A stretch of DNA of 64,000 bases from Myxococcus qinghaiensis (GTDB lineage Bacteria > Myxococcota > Myxococcia > Myxococcales > Myxococcaceae), in assembly GCF_024198215.1 (NCBI RefSeq), contig NZ_JAKCFA010000015.1, positions 186,001 to 250,000 on the forward strand. Reading direction: 5' to 3'. The notes beneath the pieces were generated by a model. That model saw only the letters and a list, made by a program, of their open reading frames with translations. It made no database searches and was not told where the DNA came from. Positions 35,701 to 58,812 of the stretch are shown one piece after another. The position numbers and the translations under genes are program-made. The first letter of the stretch is position 1. The number at the start of each line of letters is the position of its first letter.

Positions 35701-38700
35701 ACGCGGGCCACGACACCACCCGGGTGCTGCTCCCGACCCATCCGTTCGAGCGCCAGCGCTACTGGCTGGACGCCACTCCCTCTCCTCAGTCCTCGCAGGC
35801 TCCCATGACCGCTCCCTCCGCCGTGCACCGTCAGGAACGCATCCTGAGCGAGCTGCGCGCCCTGCTGGCCCGACTGCTCCAGATGCCTCCCGAGCGCATG
35901 GACGCGCACGCCTCCTTCCTGGAGCTTGGCGCCGACTCAGTCATCTTGATGGACGCGGCTCGGGCGGTGGAGAAGCGGTTCGGCGTCACGTTGACCATGC
36001 GCCAGGTCTTCGAGGAGCTGACGACGCTGGACGCCCTGGCCCGCTACCTGGACCAGACCGTTTCCGCTGATGCCGTGCCCGCGCTCGCGATGCCCACTCC
36101 TGCCTCCGAGCCTCTCGCCACGCCCGCCTCCGCCACGTTCACGCCCACGGCCGGCGACGCGGGCCTGGAGCAGATCGTCAAGCTGCAGCTCCAGCTCATG
36201 AGCCAGCAGCTCGCGCTCCTGGGAGGAAAAGCCGGGGCCGTCGCCGCCATGCCCACGGGCGCCGCGCACGTGGCCCCCACTGCCACGCCCGCGAGTCTCG
36301 CGGCGCCCGGTGTCACGCCCACTGCTCGCGTGGCGCCCACCACCGTCCCCGCGCTCCCGTCCGCTCCGCCGACCAAGGGTGCCTCGCCCTTCGCCTCGGG
36401 CTCTCTCAAGGGCACGAGCGACAGAGCGTTGACGCCCACGCAGCGGAACCACGTGGACACGCTGGTGGAGCGCCACACTCGGCGGACCCGAAGCTCGAAG
36501 CAGCATGCGAGCGAACATCGCCCTAGGTGGAGCGATGTGCGCTGGCTGATGAACTTCCGCGCGGAGCTCAAGGAGGTCTGCTACCCCATCGTCAGCACCC
36601 GCTCACGCGGCGCGCGCTTCTGGGACGTGGACGGCAACGAGTTCATCGACCTCTCCATGGGCTTCGGCGTGCACCTGTTCGGGCACCACCCGCCCTTCCT
36701 GGTGGACGCGCTGCGCGAGCGCCTGGAGCAGGGCATGGAGGTCGGACCGCAGTCGGACCTCGCGGGCCGCGCGGCGGAGCTGCTCTGCGAGCTCACCGGA
36801 ATGAAGCGCGTCACCTTCTGCAACTCCGGCACGGAGGCGGTGATGACAGCGCTCCGGCTGGCCCGCGCGGCGACGGGGCGCTCGAAGGTCGTGATGTTCA
36901 CCGGCTCCTACCATGGCCACTCCGACGGGACGCTCGTCGTAGGGCGGATGGTCGACGGGGTGCCTCAGTCGCTCCCCATGGCCGCGGGCGTCACGCAGCA
37001 GGTCGCGGACGACGTCATCGTGCTGCCCTATGGCGAAGAGCGCTCGCTCGACATCATCCGCGAGCGCATGGGCGAGCTCGCCGTGGTGGTGGTGGAGCCG
37101 CTGCAGAGCCGCCGCCCCAACCTCCAGCCCCGGGCGTTCCTCCAGACCCTGCGCGAGATGACGCGCGAGGCGGGAGTGCCGCTCATGTTCGACGAAATCA
37201 TCACCGGCTTCCGCCTCCACCCCGGCGGCGCCCAGGCGTGGCTGGGCATCGAGGCCGACCTGGTGACCTACGGAAAAGTCGTGGGCGGCGGCATGCCCAT
37301 CGGCATCGTGGCGGACCGAGGCGGCTTCGTGGACCGCATCGACGGCGGGGACTGGAACTACGGCGATGACTCCTATCCGGCCGTCGAGACGACCTTCGCC
37401 GCCGGGACGTTCTGCAAGCACCCGCTGACCATGGCGACGATGGTCGCCACCCTCACTCATCTGAAGACCGAAGGCCCCTCCCTCCAGGAGCACCTCAACC
37501 AGCGCGCCGCCCGACTGGCGGAGCGCATCAACGAGGTCTTCCAGCGCGCCCAGGTCCCCGTGGAGCTGGTGCACGGAGGCTCCGTCCTCCGGTTCAACGT
37601 GGCCGGCAACTCCAGCTACCTCTTCCAGCCGCTGGAGATGGACCTCTTCTTCTGCCACCTGCGCGACCGCGGCATCTACATCTGGGAGGGGCGCACCTGC
37701 ATGCTCTCCACCGCGCATGGCGACGCGGAGTTCGATGCCATCGTCCACGCGGTGGCGGACAGCGTCGCGGAGATGCAAGCGGGCGGCTTCTGGCCCCAGC
37801 CCCAGCCTGCCCCCGGCCTCCCCGTCCCCACCGCGTCGGAGCGGACCCTGCCGCTGACGGAGGCGCAGCGACAGCTGTGGATCCTCGCCACGGCGAACGA
37901 GGGCGGCTCCATCGCCTACAACCTGTCCATGACCCTCCGCCTGGAGGGGGCGCTGCGCGAAGACCCGCTGCGGCGCGCGTTGCAATACGTCGTGGACCGC
38001 CATGAAGCCCTGAGAACCATCATCGATGCGGGCGGCGAACGGCAGCACGTCCTGCCCGAGCTCCGCATGGCCCTGCCGGTGCTCGACGTGTCCGCGTTGT
38101 CCCCCGCCGCCCGGAGCGACTCCCAGGCCGCCTGGTACGCGAAGGAGAGCACCACCGCGTTCGACCTGCGGCGTGGCCCCCTGTTCCGCGCGCACCTGCT
38201 CAAGCTGGACTCCCTGGAGCACCTGCTGGTGCTGACCGTCCACCACGTCGTCGTGGATGGCTGGTCCCTGGGCGTCATCGTCCACGAGCTGGCGGCGGCC
38301 TACTCGGCGTTCGTGACAGGGGCCACTCCGGACCTGCCCGCGGTGAAGCAGTCCAGCGACCACGTCCAGTGGCTCAGAGCACAGGAGTCCACGGGCGCGC
38401 TCGCGGTCCACGAGCGCTATTGGCTGGAGCAGCGCGTGGAGCGAATCCCCGCCATCGAGCTGCCGACGGACTTCCTCCACCCCGCGTCGCGACGCTTCCG
38501 AGGTGCTCGGGAGACCGTTCGCCTGGAGCGCCCTGTCAGTCAGGCACTGAGGGAGCTGGGGCAGCGGCAGCAGGCCACGCCCTTCATGTTGCTGCTCTCC
38601 GCGTACACCGCCTTCCTCCACCGGCTGACGGGACAGGCCGAGCTCCTCGTGGGCATCCCCACCTCCGGGCGCGGGTTGGAGGGCGGCGAGGGGCTCGTCG

Positions 38701-41069
38701 GCTACTGCTCGCACCTGCTGCCCATCTCCAGCCACGCGCGCGGTGACGAGCCCTTCCCTGAGTACCTCCGGGCCCTCAAGCAGGTGCTCCTCTCCGCCTA
38801 CGAGCACCAGGACTACCCCTTCGCCCGGCTGCTCAACCGGCTGTCGCTGCCTCGCACCACCAGCCACACGCCGCTCGTTGAAGTGACCTTCAACCTGGAG
38901 CGCCCGCTCGCCCTGCGCGACATGGGGGGACTGAAGGCGAGCTTCCACTCCCAGCCTGTCGCGTTCGCCGCCTTCGACTTGAGCCTGAACGTGCTCGATG
39001 TCGAGGACGGGCTGGTGCTGGACTTCGACTACAACACCGACCTGTTCGAGCCGGCGAGCGTCGCCCGCTTCGCGCGCGGCTTCCGAGCGCTGCTGCAAGG
39101 GCTGGTGGCCGCTCCCCAGAGCCTCCTCCACCAACTGCCGGTGCTCACCTCCGCGGAGCACTACCAGCTCACCTTCACCTGGAACGAGCGGAACCGCGCC
39201 GCCTACCCTCGCGAGCACCTGGTCCACCAGCTCTTCGAGCAGCAGGCCGCGGCACGGCCCGAGAAGACAGCGGTGGAGTTCGAGGGGCGGCACCTCACCT
39301 ACGCGGCCCTCAACCAGCGGGCCAACCAGCTCGCGCATCACCTGCGCGCGCTCGGCGTCGGGCCTGGAGTTTTGGTGGGCGCGCTGCTGGAGCGCACTCC
39401 GGAGATGCTCGTCGCGCTGCTCGGCATCCTCAAGGCGGGTGGCGCCTTCGTGCCGCTGGACCCGGCCTACCCGACGGAGCGCCTGCGCTTCCTCGTCGAG
39501 GACTCCCGCGCGGCCGTGGTGGTGACGCAGGCCGCGCTCTCCGAGCGGCTGCCGACCCTGGACACGAAGGTCGTCCGCCTGGACACCGACGCGGCCGTGC
39601 TGGCGGCACGGCCCCTCGGGGACTTGGAGAACCTCGCGCAGGCCACCACGCCAGCCTACGTCATCTACACGTCCGGCTCCACGGGCGAGCCCAAGGGCGT
39701 CGTCGTGGGACACGGCGCGTTCGTCACCCACTGCCACGACGTCATCCCGCGCTACCGGCACACGGAGCACGACCGCATCCTCCAGTTCGCGTCGTTCAGC
39801 TTCGATGCCTCGCTGGAACAGGTCCTCCCGACCTTCATGGTCGGCGCGACGCTGGTGCTGCGCGGCCCCACGGTGTGGACGCCCGAGGAGATGGCGCGGC
39901 GCCTCATCGAGGACCGGCTCACGGTGGTGAACTTCCCGACCGCCTACTGGCGGCAGCTCGCCCAACGCTGGGACGAGTCCCCACCTGACTTCACCGGCCA
40001 CCACCTGCGCCTGGTCATCGTGGGCGGCGACGCCGTGCTGGCCGCCGTGCTGGAGCAGTGGCAGCGCGGTGCCCTGGGCTCGGTGCGGCTCCTCAACGCC
40101 TACGGCCCCACGGAGACGCTCATCACCGCGACGACCCATGAGGTGCCCGCCGCCTCCCCCGGGCAGAAGCCTTCCGCGCGAATCCCCATCGGCCGACCGC
40201 TCTCCAACCGCAGCTTCCACGTGCTCGACCGGCATGGGGGGCCTGTCCCCATCGGAGTCGCGGGAGAGCTCCACATCGGCGGTGAACTGCTCGCGCTCGG
40301 CTACCTTCACCGGCCCGAGCTGACCGCGCAGCGCTTCGTCGAGGACCCGTTCTCCAGCTCACCTCACGCGCGCCTCTACAAGACGGGAGACGTGGTGCGC
40401 TACCTGCCGGACGGAGCCCTGGAGTTCCTGGGGCGCACGGACCACCAGGTCAAGGTGCGCGGCTTCCGCGTCGAGCTGGGCGAAGTCGAGTCCGCCCTCA
40501 GCCGGCACCCGGCCCTGCGGGCAGTGGCCGTCACAGTCCACCACGAGCCGGTGGAGGGAAGCGGTGGCTCCGACAAGCGGCTGGTCGCCTACGTCGTGCC
40601 CGACGCGACCGCGAGCGTCACTCCGGCGGACCTGCGCAGGTTCCTCCTGGAGACGTTGCCGGACTACATGGTGCCCGCCTTCTTCGTCCTCATGGACGCC
40701 CTGCCCATCGCGCCCGGCGGGAAGGTGGACCGCCACGCGCTCCCAGCCCCCGACCCGTCCGCGAACGCGACCCTGCGCCCCTTCGTCGCGCCACGCACGC
40801 CCACCGAGTCCACGCTCGCGGAGCTGTGGATGAAGGCCCTGCGCGTTCCGCGCGTGGGCATCCATGACGACTTCTTCGAGTTGGGCGGAGACTCGCTGCT
40901 GGCCACCCAGGTGGCCTCGCGACTGAGGGAGGCGCTCCAGGTGGAGGTATCCCTGGAGCGGCTCTTCAAGGCGGCGACGCTCGCCGACCTGGCGGAGCAC
41001 CTGGACACGCTCCTCTGGGCCACGGGCCCGCGAACAAGTGACACCGCGCGCGAGGAGGGCGAGCTGTGA
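32799..41069 (+). CDS. Hybrid PKS/NRPS with beta-aminotransferase: ACP-KS-AT-ACP-AMT-C-A-PCP
   Basis: About 2,756 residues. No in-frame ATG or GTG precedes the first ACP after the AT-rich promoter; I place the start at TTG 32799, uncertainly. ACP1 18-95 (S54, GLTS). KS 117-540 (C284 in DTACSSS; EAHGTGT). AT 620-990 (S736 in GHSVGEY; HAFH at 835-838 indicates malonyl-CoA). ACP2 1014-1087 (S1047, GADS). Ala/Pro/Thr linker. PLP aminotransferase of glutamate-1-semialdehyde type 1248-1664 (K1493 in YGKVVGGGMPIG). C 1682-2121 (HHVVVDG, 1815-1821). A 2128-2648 (YTSGSTGEPKGV). PCP 2663-2741 (S2699). Without KR, one malonyl extension gives a beta-keto thioester that AMT turns into a beta-amine, as in MycA/ItuA and McyE. 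The A-pocket residues read DAENIGAIT; I cannot assign the substrate (DAE-x-IG is reminiscent of some basic-residue codes). No acyl-ligase domain is attached. The stop overlaps the next start (GTGA). Confidence 0.87.
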   Translation: MTTFARSSSPPSSGSPRTFEQLVAWLVAAVAEEAGVPPSAVKLDEPFVTYGLTSKEAVFLTGELADWLEQDVSPTALWEHPTIDALSRHLAGRLAPPPPAAEPPEAESSGDLDDAIAITAVACRFPGAPSPEAYWALLQRGGDAIIEVPPSRWDSRRFHGAGPGAPGTMNTRWGGFVEGIDAFDPLFFGISPREAHRMDPQQRLLLEVAWEALERGGHAPKALQGSRTGVFVGISTQDYSRQQFSDPALLDAYAGTGNAHSIAANRLSYLLGLRGPSMAVDTACSSSLVAVHLARQSLRAQECDLALVGGVNAILNPELTIAFSQAGMMASDGRCKTFDAAADGYVRSEGCGVVVLKRLKDALAAGDPILAVLHGSAVNHDGASNGLTAPSGAAQQDVIRQALRQARLSPASIGYVEAHGTGTPLGDPMEVDALQAVLAQGRDTSQPCYIGSAKSSIGHLEAAAGIAGLVKAVLTLRHGEIPPQAHFRQLNPHIALRQPAFQIPTRPEPWPQAPGARYAGVSAFGFGGTNAHVILGEPPSRPHEATSPPARTHHLLTLSARTAPALRVLVEHYRELLASSDAPSLEALCFTAATGRDHWPHRLAVVAGSRQELSERLSAFLQGEDVPGLHHGEARREAQPHVTFLFPGQGAQYPGMARALYESAPVFREAIERCDALLRPRLDVSLKSLLFPGPGDDEARVHQTRYTQPALFAVSHALTELWASWGVKPNAVLGHSVGEYAAAHAAGVLGLEDALRLLALRGSLIQALPPTGTMVAVMADEATVRAALASERAVEVAAINGPRHVVISGERTSVERVVQAMEARGVEARPLQVSHAFHSPLMEPMLDAFEQAASGVVFQPPRLALISNLTGAPLAAAPTAREWRRHVREPVQFFQGIQRAATEAKGPSLFVELGPHDTLLGMAKRCLPEGGAEWLPSLRKQRDAWETLLGTLGALYVRGAPVDLRALHAGHDTTRVLLPTHPFERQRYWLDATPSPQSSQAPMTAPSAVHRQERILSELRALLARLLQMPPERMDAHASFLELGADSVILMDAARAVEKRFGVTLTMRQVFEELTTLDALARYLDQTVSADAVPALAMPTPASEPLATPASATFTPTAGDAGLEQIVKLQLQLMSQQLALLGGKAGAVAAMPTGAAHVAPTATPASLAAPGVTPTARVAPTTVPALPSAPPTKGASPFASGSLKGTSDRALTPTQRNHVDTLVERHTRRTRSSKQHASEHRPRWSDVRWLMNFRAELKEVCYPIVSTRSRGARFWDVDGNEFIDLSMGFGVHLFGHHPPFLVDALRERLEQGMEVGPQSDLAGRAAELLCELTGMKRVTFCNSGTEAVMTALRLARAATGRSKVVMFTGSYHGHSDGTLVVGRMVDGVPQSLPMAAGVTQQVADDVIVLPYGEERSLDIIRERMGELAVVVVEPLQSRRPNLQPRAFLQTLREMTREAGVPLMFDEIITGFRLHPGGAQAWLGIEADLVTYGKVVGGGMPIGIVADRGGFVDRIDGGDWNYGDDSYPAVETTFAAGTFCKHPLTMATMVATLTHLKTEGPSLQEHLNQRAARLAERINEVFQRAQVPVELVHGGSVLRFNVAGNSSYLFQPLEMDLFFCHLRDRGIYIWEGRTCMLSTAHGDAEFDAIVHAVADSVAEMQAGGFWPQPQPAPGLPVPTASERTLPLTEAQRQLWILATANEGGSIAYNLSMTLRLEGALREDPLRRALQYVVDRHEALRTIIDAGGERQHVLPELRMALPVLDVSALSPAARSDSQAAWYAKESTTAFDLRRGPLFRAHLLKLDSLEHLLVLTVHHVVVDGWSLGVIVHELAAAYSAFVTGATPDLPAVKQSSDHVQWLRAQESTGALAVHERYWLEQRVERIPAIELPTDFLHPASRRFRGARETVRLERPVSQALRELGQRQQATPFMLLLSAYTAFLHRLTGQAELLVGIPTSGRGLEGGEGLVGYCSHLLPISSHARGDEPFPEYLRALKQVLLSAYEHQDYPFARLLNRLSLPRTTSHTPLVEVTFNLERPLALRDMGGLKASFHSQPVAFAAFDLSLNVLDVEDGLVLDFDYNTDLFEPASVARFARGFRALLQGLVAAPQSLLHQLPVLTSAEHYQLTFTWNERNRAAYPREHLVHQLFEQQAAARPEKTAVEFEGRHLTYAALNQRANQLAHHLRALGVGPGVLVGALLERTPEMLVALLGILKAGGAFVPLDPAYPTERLRFLVEDSRAAVVVTQAALSERLPTLDTKVVRLDTDAAVLAARPLGDLENLAQATTPAYVIYTSGSTGEPKGVVVGHGAFVTHCHDVIPRYRHTEHDRILQFASFSFDASLEQVLPTFMVGATLVLRGPTVWTPEEMARRLIEDRLTVVNFPTAYWRQLAQRWDESPPDFTGHHLRLVIVGGDAVLAAVLEQWQRGALGSVRLLNAYGPTETLITATTHEVPAASPGQKPSARIPIGRPLSNRSFHVLDRHGGPVPIGVAGELHIGGELLALGYLHRPELTAQRFVEDPFSSSPHARLYKTGDVVRYLPDGALEFLGRTDHQVKVRGFRVELGEVESALSRHPALRAVAVTVHHEPVEGSGGSDKRLVAYVVPDATASVTPADLRRFLLETLPDYMVPAFFVLMDALPIAPGGKVDRHALPAPDPSANATLRPFVAPRTPTESTLAELWMKALRVPRVGIHDDFFELGGDSLLATQVASRLREALQVEVSLERLFKAATLADLAEHLDTLLWATGPRTSDTAREEGEL

Positions 41070-44000
41070 GCCTCCCCGCTCCGCGCTCCATCGACGAGGT
41101 GATGCGCCACCTGCGCGGCCTGGACATCCAGCTCTGGCTGGAGGGCGAACGCCTGCGCTTCAGCGCGCCACCGGGGGCGCTGACTCCGGAGCTGCAAGCC
41201 GAGCTGAAGTCGCGCAAGGACGAGGTCATCGGGTTCCTCCAGCGCGCCACGGTGAGCACGCGCGGCGTCGCGGAGTCCATCGCTCCCCGACCGAGTGACG
41301 AGGCCCCCCCGCTGTCCTCCAGCCAGCAGCGACTGTGGTTCCTGGAGCAGCTCGAGGGACCCTCCGGCGCCTACACCATGCCCGCGGCCCTGCGCCTCAC
41401 GGGCGCGCTGGATGCCGACGCCCTGACGCGCGCGCTGAGCGCCATCGTCCGGCGCCACGACGTGCTGCGGACGCGCTACGCCTTGGATGGAGGGCGGCCC
41501 GTCCAGCGCATCCTGCCCGGCGTTGACGTGACAATGGAGCGGGTGGACCTGGCGTCGCTGTCCGCCGAGGCACGGCGCGCGGAGGTCCAGCGCCTGGCGG
41601 CCGAGGAGGCGCGCGCGTCGTTCGACCTGACGAAGGACTCGCCGCTGCGCGTGCGCTTGCTCCGACTGGAAGAACACGAGCACGTGCTGCTGCTCACGCT
41701 GCACCACATCGCCAGCGACGGCTGGTCCCTGGGCGTGCTGATGCAGGAGCTGGCCGCGCACTACCAGGCCCTCACCTCCGGTAGGGAAGCCACCCTGCCG
41801 GCACTGCCCATCCAGTACGCGGACTACGCGCACTGGCAGCGGCGGCGCGCGGAGGATGGGACCTTGAAGCCGCATGTCGAGTGGTGGCGAGCGCACCTGG
41901 CCGGCGCTCCAGAGCTGCTCGAGCTGCCCACGGACCGGCCCAGGCCCGCGGCGCAGCGCTACCTCGGCGCCACGCGGCGCTTCACCGTGCCCCTCGCCCT
42001 CGTCACGCGGCTCAAGCAGCGCGCCCGCGATGCGGAGGCGACGTTGTTCATGACGCTGCTGACCGCGTTCGGCGTGCTGCTGTCCCGCTACAGCGGCCAG
42101 CGCGACGTGGTGGTGGGTGCGCCCATCGCCAACCGGCCGCCTCGGACGGAGGCACTCATCGGCCTCTTCGCCAACACGCTCCCGCTGCGCGTGTGCCTGG
42201 ACGGAGACCCGAGCTTCGCGGCGCTGCTCCGTGACGTGCGCCGCGACACGCTCGCCGCCTACGAGCACCAGGAGGTGCCCCTCGAACAGCTCGTCGAGGC
42301 GCTCCAGCCCGCGCGCGACCTGAGCCACCCTCCCCTGTTCCAGGCCCTGCTCACCCTCCAGAACACGCCTCCGGCCCCGCTGGCGCTTCCCGGGCTGACG
42401 TTGGAGTTGATGGAGGTGGAGAGCGGGACTTCGCAGTTCGACCTCGCGCTGTCGCTGGCTGAGACCGAGCGGGGCCTCGTCAGCGAGCTGACCTACAACA
42501 GCGACCTGTTCGACGAGGCGACCTCCGCGCGGATGACGGCGCACTTCCTGGGCTTGCTGGAACAGGTGGCGACCACTCCGGAGCGCGCGGTCTCACGACT
42601 GGCCCTGCTGTCCGAGACGGAGCAGGCCTCCCTGCTGCGCGATTGGAACGCCACGGAAGCCGAGCTCACGGGCCCGCGCACCGTGCATGCGCTCTTCGAG
42701 GCCCAGGCCGCGCGCCGCCCGGACGCCACCGCCGCCCGCTTCGGCGCCCACTCCCTCACCTACGCGCAACTGGATGCGCGGGCCAACCAACTGGCGAACC
42801 ATCTGCGACACCTGGGCGTGGGGCCAGGGCAGCGGGTGGGACTCTTCCTGGAGCGCGGGCTGGAGCTGCTCGTCGGACTGCTCGGCATCCTCAAGTCGGG
42901 GGCGGCCTACGTCCCGCTCGACCCGATGTACCCGGCGCCTCGGCTGATGCACATCCTCGAGGACAGCGGCGTTACCGCGCTGGTGACGGAGCCGGAGCTG
43001 GCGGCCCTCATCCCCGACTGGCGCGGACGCACGCTCCGGTCCTCCGACGCCGCCCAGGCCCCGTCCGCCTCGGCGGGCGCGACCACCGGGGGCTCCGACC
43101 TGGCGTACGTGCTCTACACCTCCGGCTCCACGGGCTTGCCCAAGGGCGTGGCCGTCCCGCATGAGGCCGTGGCCAACTTCCTGATGTCGATGGGGCGCGA
43201 GCCCGGGATGACCGAACGGGACACGCTGCTCGCGGTCACGACGGTCGCCTTCGACATCTCCGTGCTGGAGCTGTTCCTGCCCCTGAGCGTGGGCGGGTGC
43301 GTGGTCATCGCCAGCCAGGAGGAGGCGGTGGATGGCACGCGTCTGATGCCGCTGGTGACGGCGAGCGGCGCCACGATGATGCAGGCCACGCCCTCCACCT
43401 GGCGGATGCTGCTGTCGCTGGGCTGGTCCGGCCTCCCCACGTTGAAGCTCTTGTGCGGCGGAGAGGCCCTGCCCTCCGAGCTGCTCGCCCCGCTGCGCGC
43501 GCGCTGCGCGGAGCTGTGGAACATGTACGGCCCCACGGAGACCACCGTGTGGTCCACGGTGTCGCGGCTGGAGGCGGGCGGCCCGATTACACTCGGCCAT
43601 CCCATCGCCAACACCCAGGCGCACGTGCTGGATGCGTGGCTCCAGCCCGTGCCTCCCGGCGTGGTGGGCTCGCTGTATCTGGGCGGACTGGGCGTGGCCC
43701 GTGGCTACTTGAACCGTCCTGACCTCACCGCCGCGAGCTTCGTGCCGGACCCGCACGCAGGGCGTCCAGGCGCACGCCTCTACCGCACCGGAGACCTGGC
43801 GCGGCGGCGGGCCGATGGCTCGCTGGAGTTCCTGGGGCGCGGCGACGGACAGGTGAAGCTGCGCGGCCACCGCGTCGAGCTGGGGGACATCGAGGCGCAG
43901 CTCGCCCGCTACCCCGGCGTGGCGGAGGCCGCCGTACGCCCGTGGGGACCGGCCGGCGACCCGGTGCTGGTCGCCTACGTCCAGCCCGTCCCAGGCACCG

Positions 44001-44515
44001 CCCTCGACGAAGCGGCTCTGCGCGAGCACCTGCGCTCCCATCTTCCCGCGTACATGCTGCCCGCGCACTTCGCGGTGCTGGCGTCGTTCCCTCGCACGGC
44101 GAACAACAAGCTGGACCGCAAGGCGCTGCCTCCGCCCGCGACGGACTCGCGCGCCTCGGCCGCGTACGTGGCGCCGCGCACTCCTGACGAAGCGCGCCTC
44201 GCGACCATCTGGTGCGAGGTGCTGGGAGTGGAGCGCGTCGGCGTGGACGACCACTTCTTCGCCCTGGGCGGCCACTCGATGAAGGCCGTGCAGGCACTCG
44301 CGCGCATCCAGGAGGGCTGGCGCGTGGACGTGGCCCTGCGCGTCCTCTTCGAGCACCCCACCCTGGGCGCCATGGCGAAGCACCTGGAGATGCTTCGCCC
44401 CAGCGAGTCGCGGCCCGCGCCGCCCCCGTTGGTCGCACGCCCCCGGCAGGCGCGCCGCGTCCAGGCGGACTCGCGCGCCGAGCTGAACCTGCCGGACCCC
44501 TCCCAACACGATTAG
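41066..44515 (+). CDS. NRPS module 2, docking-C-A-PCP, predicted glycine
   Basis: 1,149 residues from a GTG overlapping the previous stop by 4 bases, implying translational coupling. Residues 1-60 form a TubC-type N-terminal docking domain ('LRGLDIQLWLEGERLRFSAP', 'LKSRKDEVIGFL') that should dock to the tail of the previous protein. C 81-516 is an L-C-L-type condensation domain ('SSSQQRLWFLEQL'; HHIASDG at 213-219). A 525-1025 has all core motifs (YTSGSTGLPKGV, NMYGPTETT, YRTGDLARRR). PCP 1034-1109 carries S1071 in GGHS. Pocket residues by alignment to PheA read DILQCGMVW, close to the glycine code DILQLGLIW, so glycine is predicted. The C-terminal 40 residues are Arg/Pro-rich with no recognised docking element. 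Confidence 0.88.
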   Translation: MSLPAPRSIDEVMRHLRGLDIQLWLEGERLRFSAPPGALTPELQAELKSRKDEVIGFLQRATVSTRGVAESIAPRPSDEAPPLSSSQQRLWFLEQLEGPSGAYTMPAALRLTGALDADALTRALSAIVRRHDVLRTRYALDGGRPVQRILPGVDVTMERVDLASLSAEARRAEVQRLAAEEARASFDLTKDSPLRVRLLRLEEHEHVLLLTLHHIASDGWSLGVLMQELAAHYQALTSGREATLPALPIQYADYAHWQRRRAEDGTLKPHVEWWRAHLAGAPELLELPTDRPRPAAQRYLGATRRFTVPLALVTRLKQRARDAEATLFMTLLTAFGVLLSRYSGQRDVVVGAPIANRPPRTEALIGLFANTLPLRVCLDGDPSFAALLRDVRRDTLAAYEHQEVPLEQLVEALQPARDLSHPPLFQALLTLQNTPPAPLALPGLTLELMEVESGTSQFDLALSLAETERGLVSELTYNSDLFDEATSARMTAHFLGLLEQVATTPERAVSRLALLSETEQASLLRDWNATEAELTGPRTVHALFEAQAARRPDATAARFGAHSLTYAQLDARANQLANHLRHLGVGPGQRVGLFLERGLELLVGLLGILKSGAAYVPLDPMYPAPRLMHILEDSGVTALVTEPELAALIPDWRGRTLRSSDAAQAPSASAGATTGGSDLAYVLYTSGSTGLPKGVAVPHEAVANFLMSMGREPGMTERDTLLAVTTVAFDISVLELFLPLSVGGCVVIASQEEAVDGTRLMPLVTASGATMMQATPSTWRMLLSLGWSGLPTLKLLCGGEALPSELLAPLRARCAELWNMYGPTETTVWSTVSRLEAGGPITLGHPIANTQAHVLDAWLQPVPPGVVGSLYLGGLGVARGYLNRPDLTAASFVPDPHAGRPGARLYRTGDLARRRADGSLEFLGRGDGQVKLRGHRVELGDIEAQLARYPGVAEAAVRPWGPAGDPVLVAYVQPVPGTALDEAALREHLRSHLPAYMLPAHFAVLASFPRTANNKLDRKALPPPATDSRASAAYVAPRTPDEARLATIWCEVLGVERVGVDDHFFALGGHSMKAVQALARIQEGWRVDVALRVLFEHPTLGAMAKHLEMLRPSESRPAPPPLVARPRQARRVQADSRAELNLPDPSQHD

Positions 44516-44562
44516 CGCCGCCCCCTCTCGGGGCCGCCTCCACCTCTTCGCACCCAGTGGCC
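44516..44562 (+). other. 47-bp gap between NRPS genes with small hairpin
   Basis: This is the only non-overlapping junction in the operon. GCCCC-CTCTC-GGGGC at 44520-44534 can form a 5-bp stem. No U-run follows, so it is not an intrinsic terminator. No clear ribosome-binding site precedes the ATG at 44563; an in-frame GTG at 44557 is the alternative start. Confidence 0.35.

Positions 44563-58804
<14,242 letters not shown>

Positions 58805-58812
<8 letters not shown>

Noticed and set aside
36603..40310. Minus-strand open frame of about 1,235 codons antisense to the PKS/NRPS
   Set aside because: Low-complexity Arg/Gln/His-rich translation caused by third-position GC bias; the plus strand encodes complete AMT, C and A domains.
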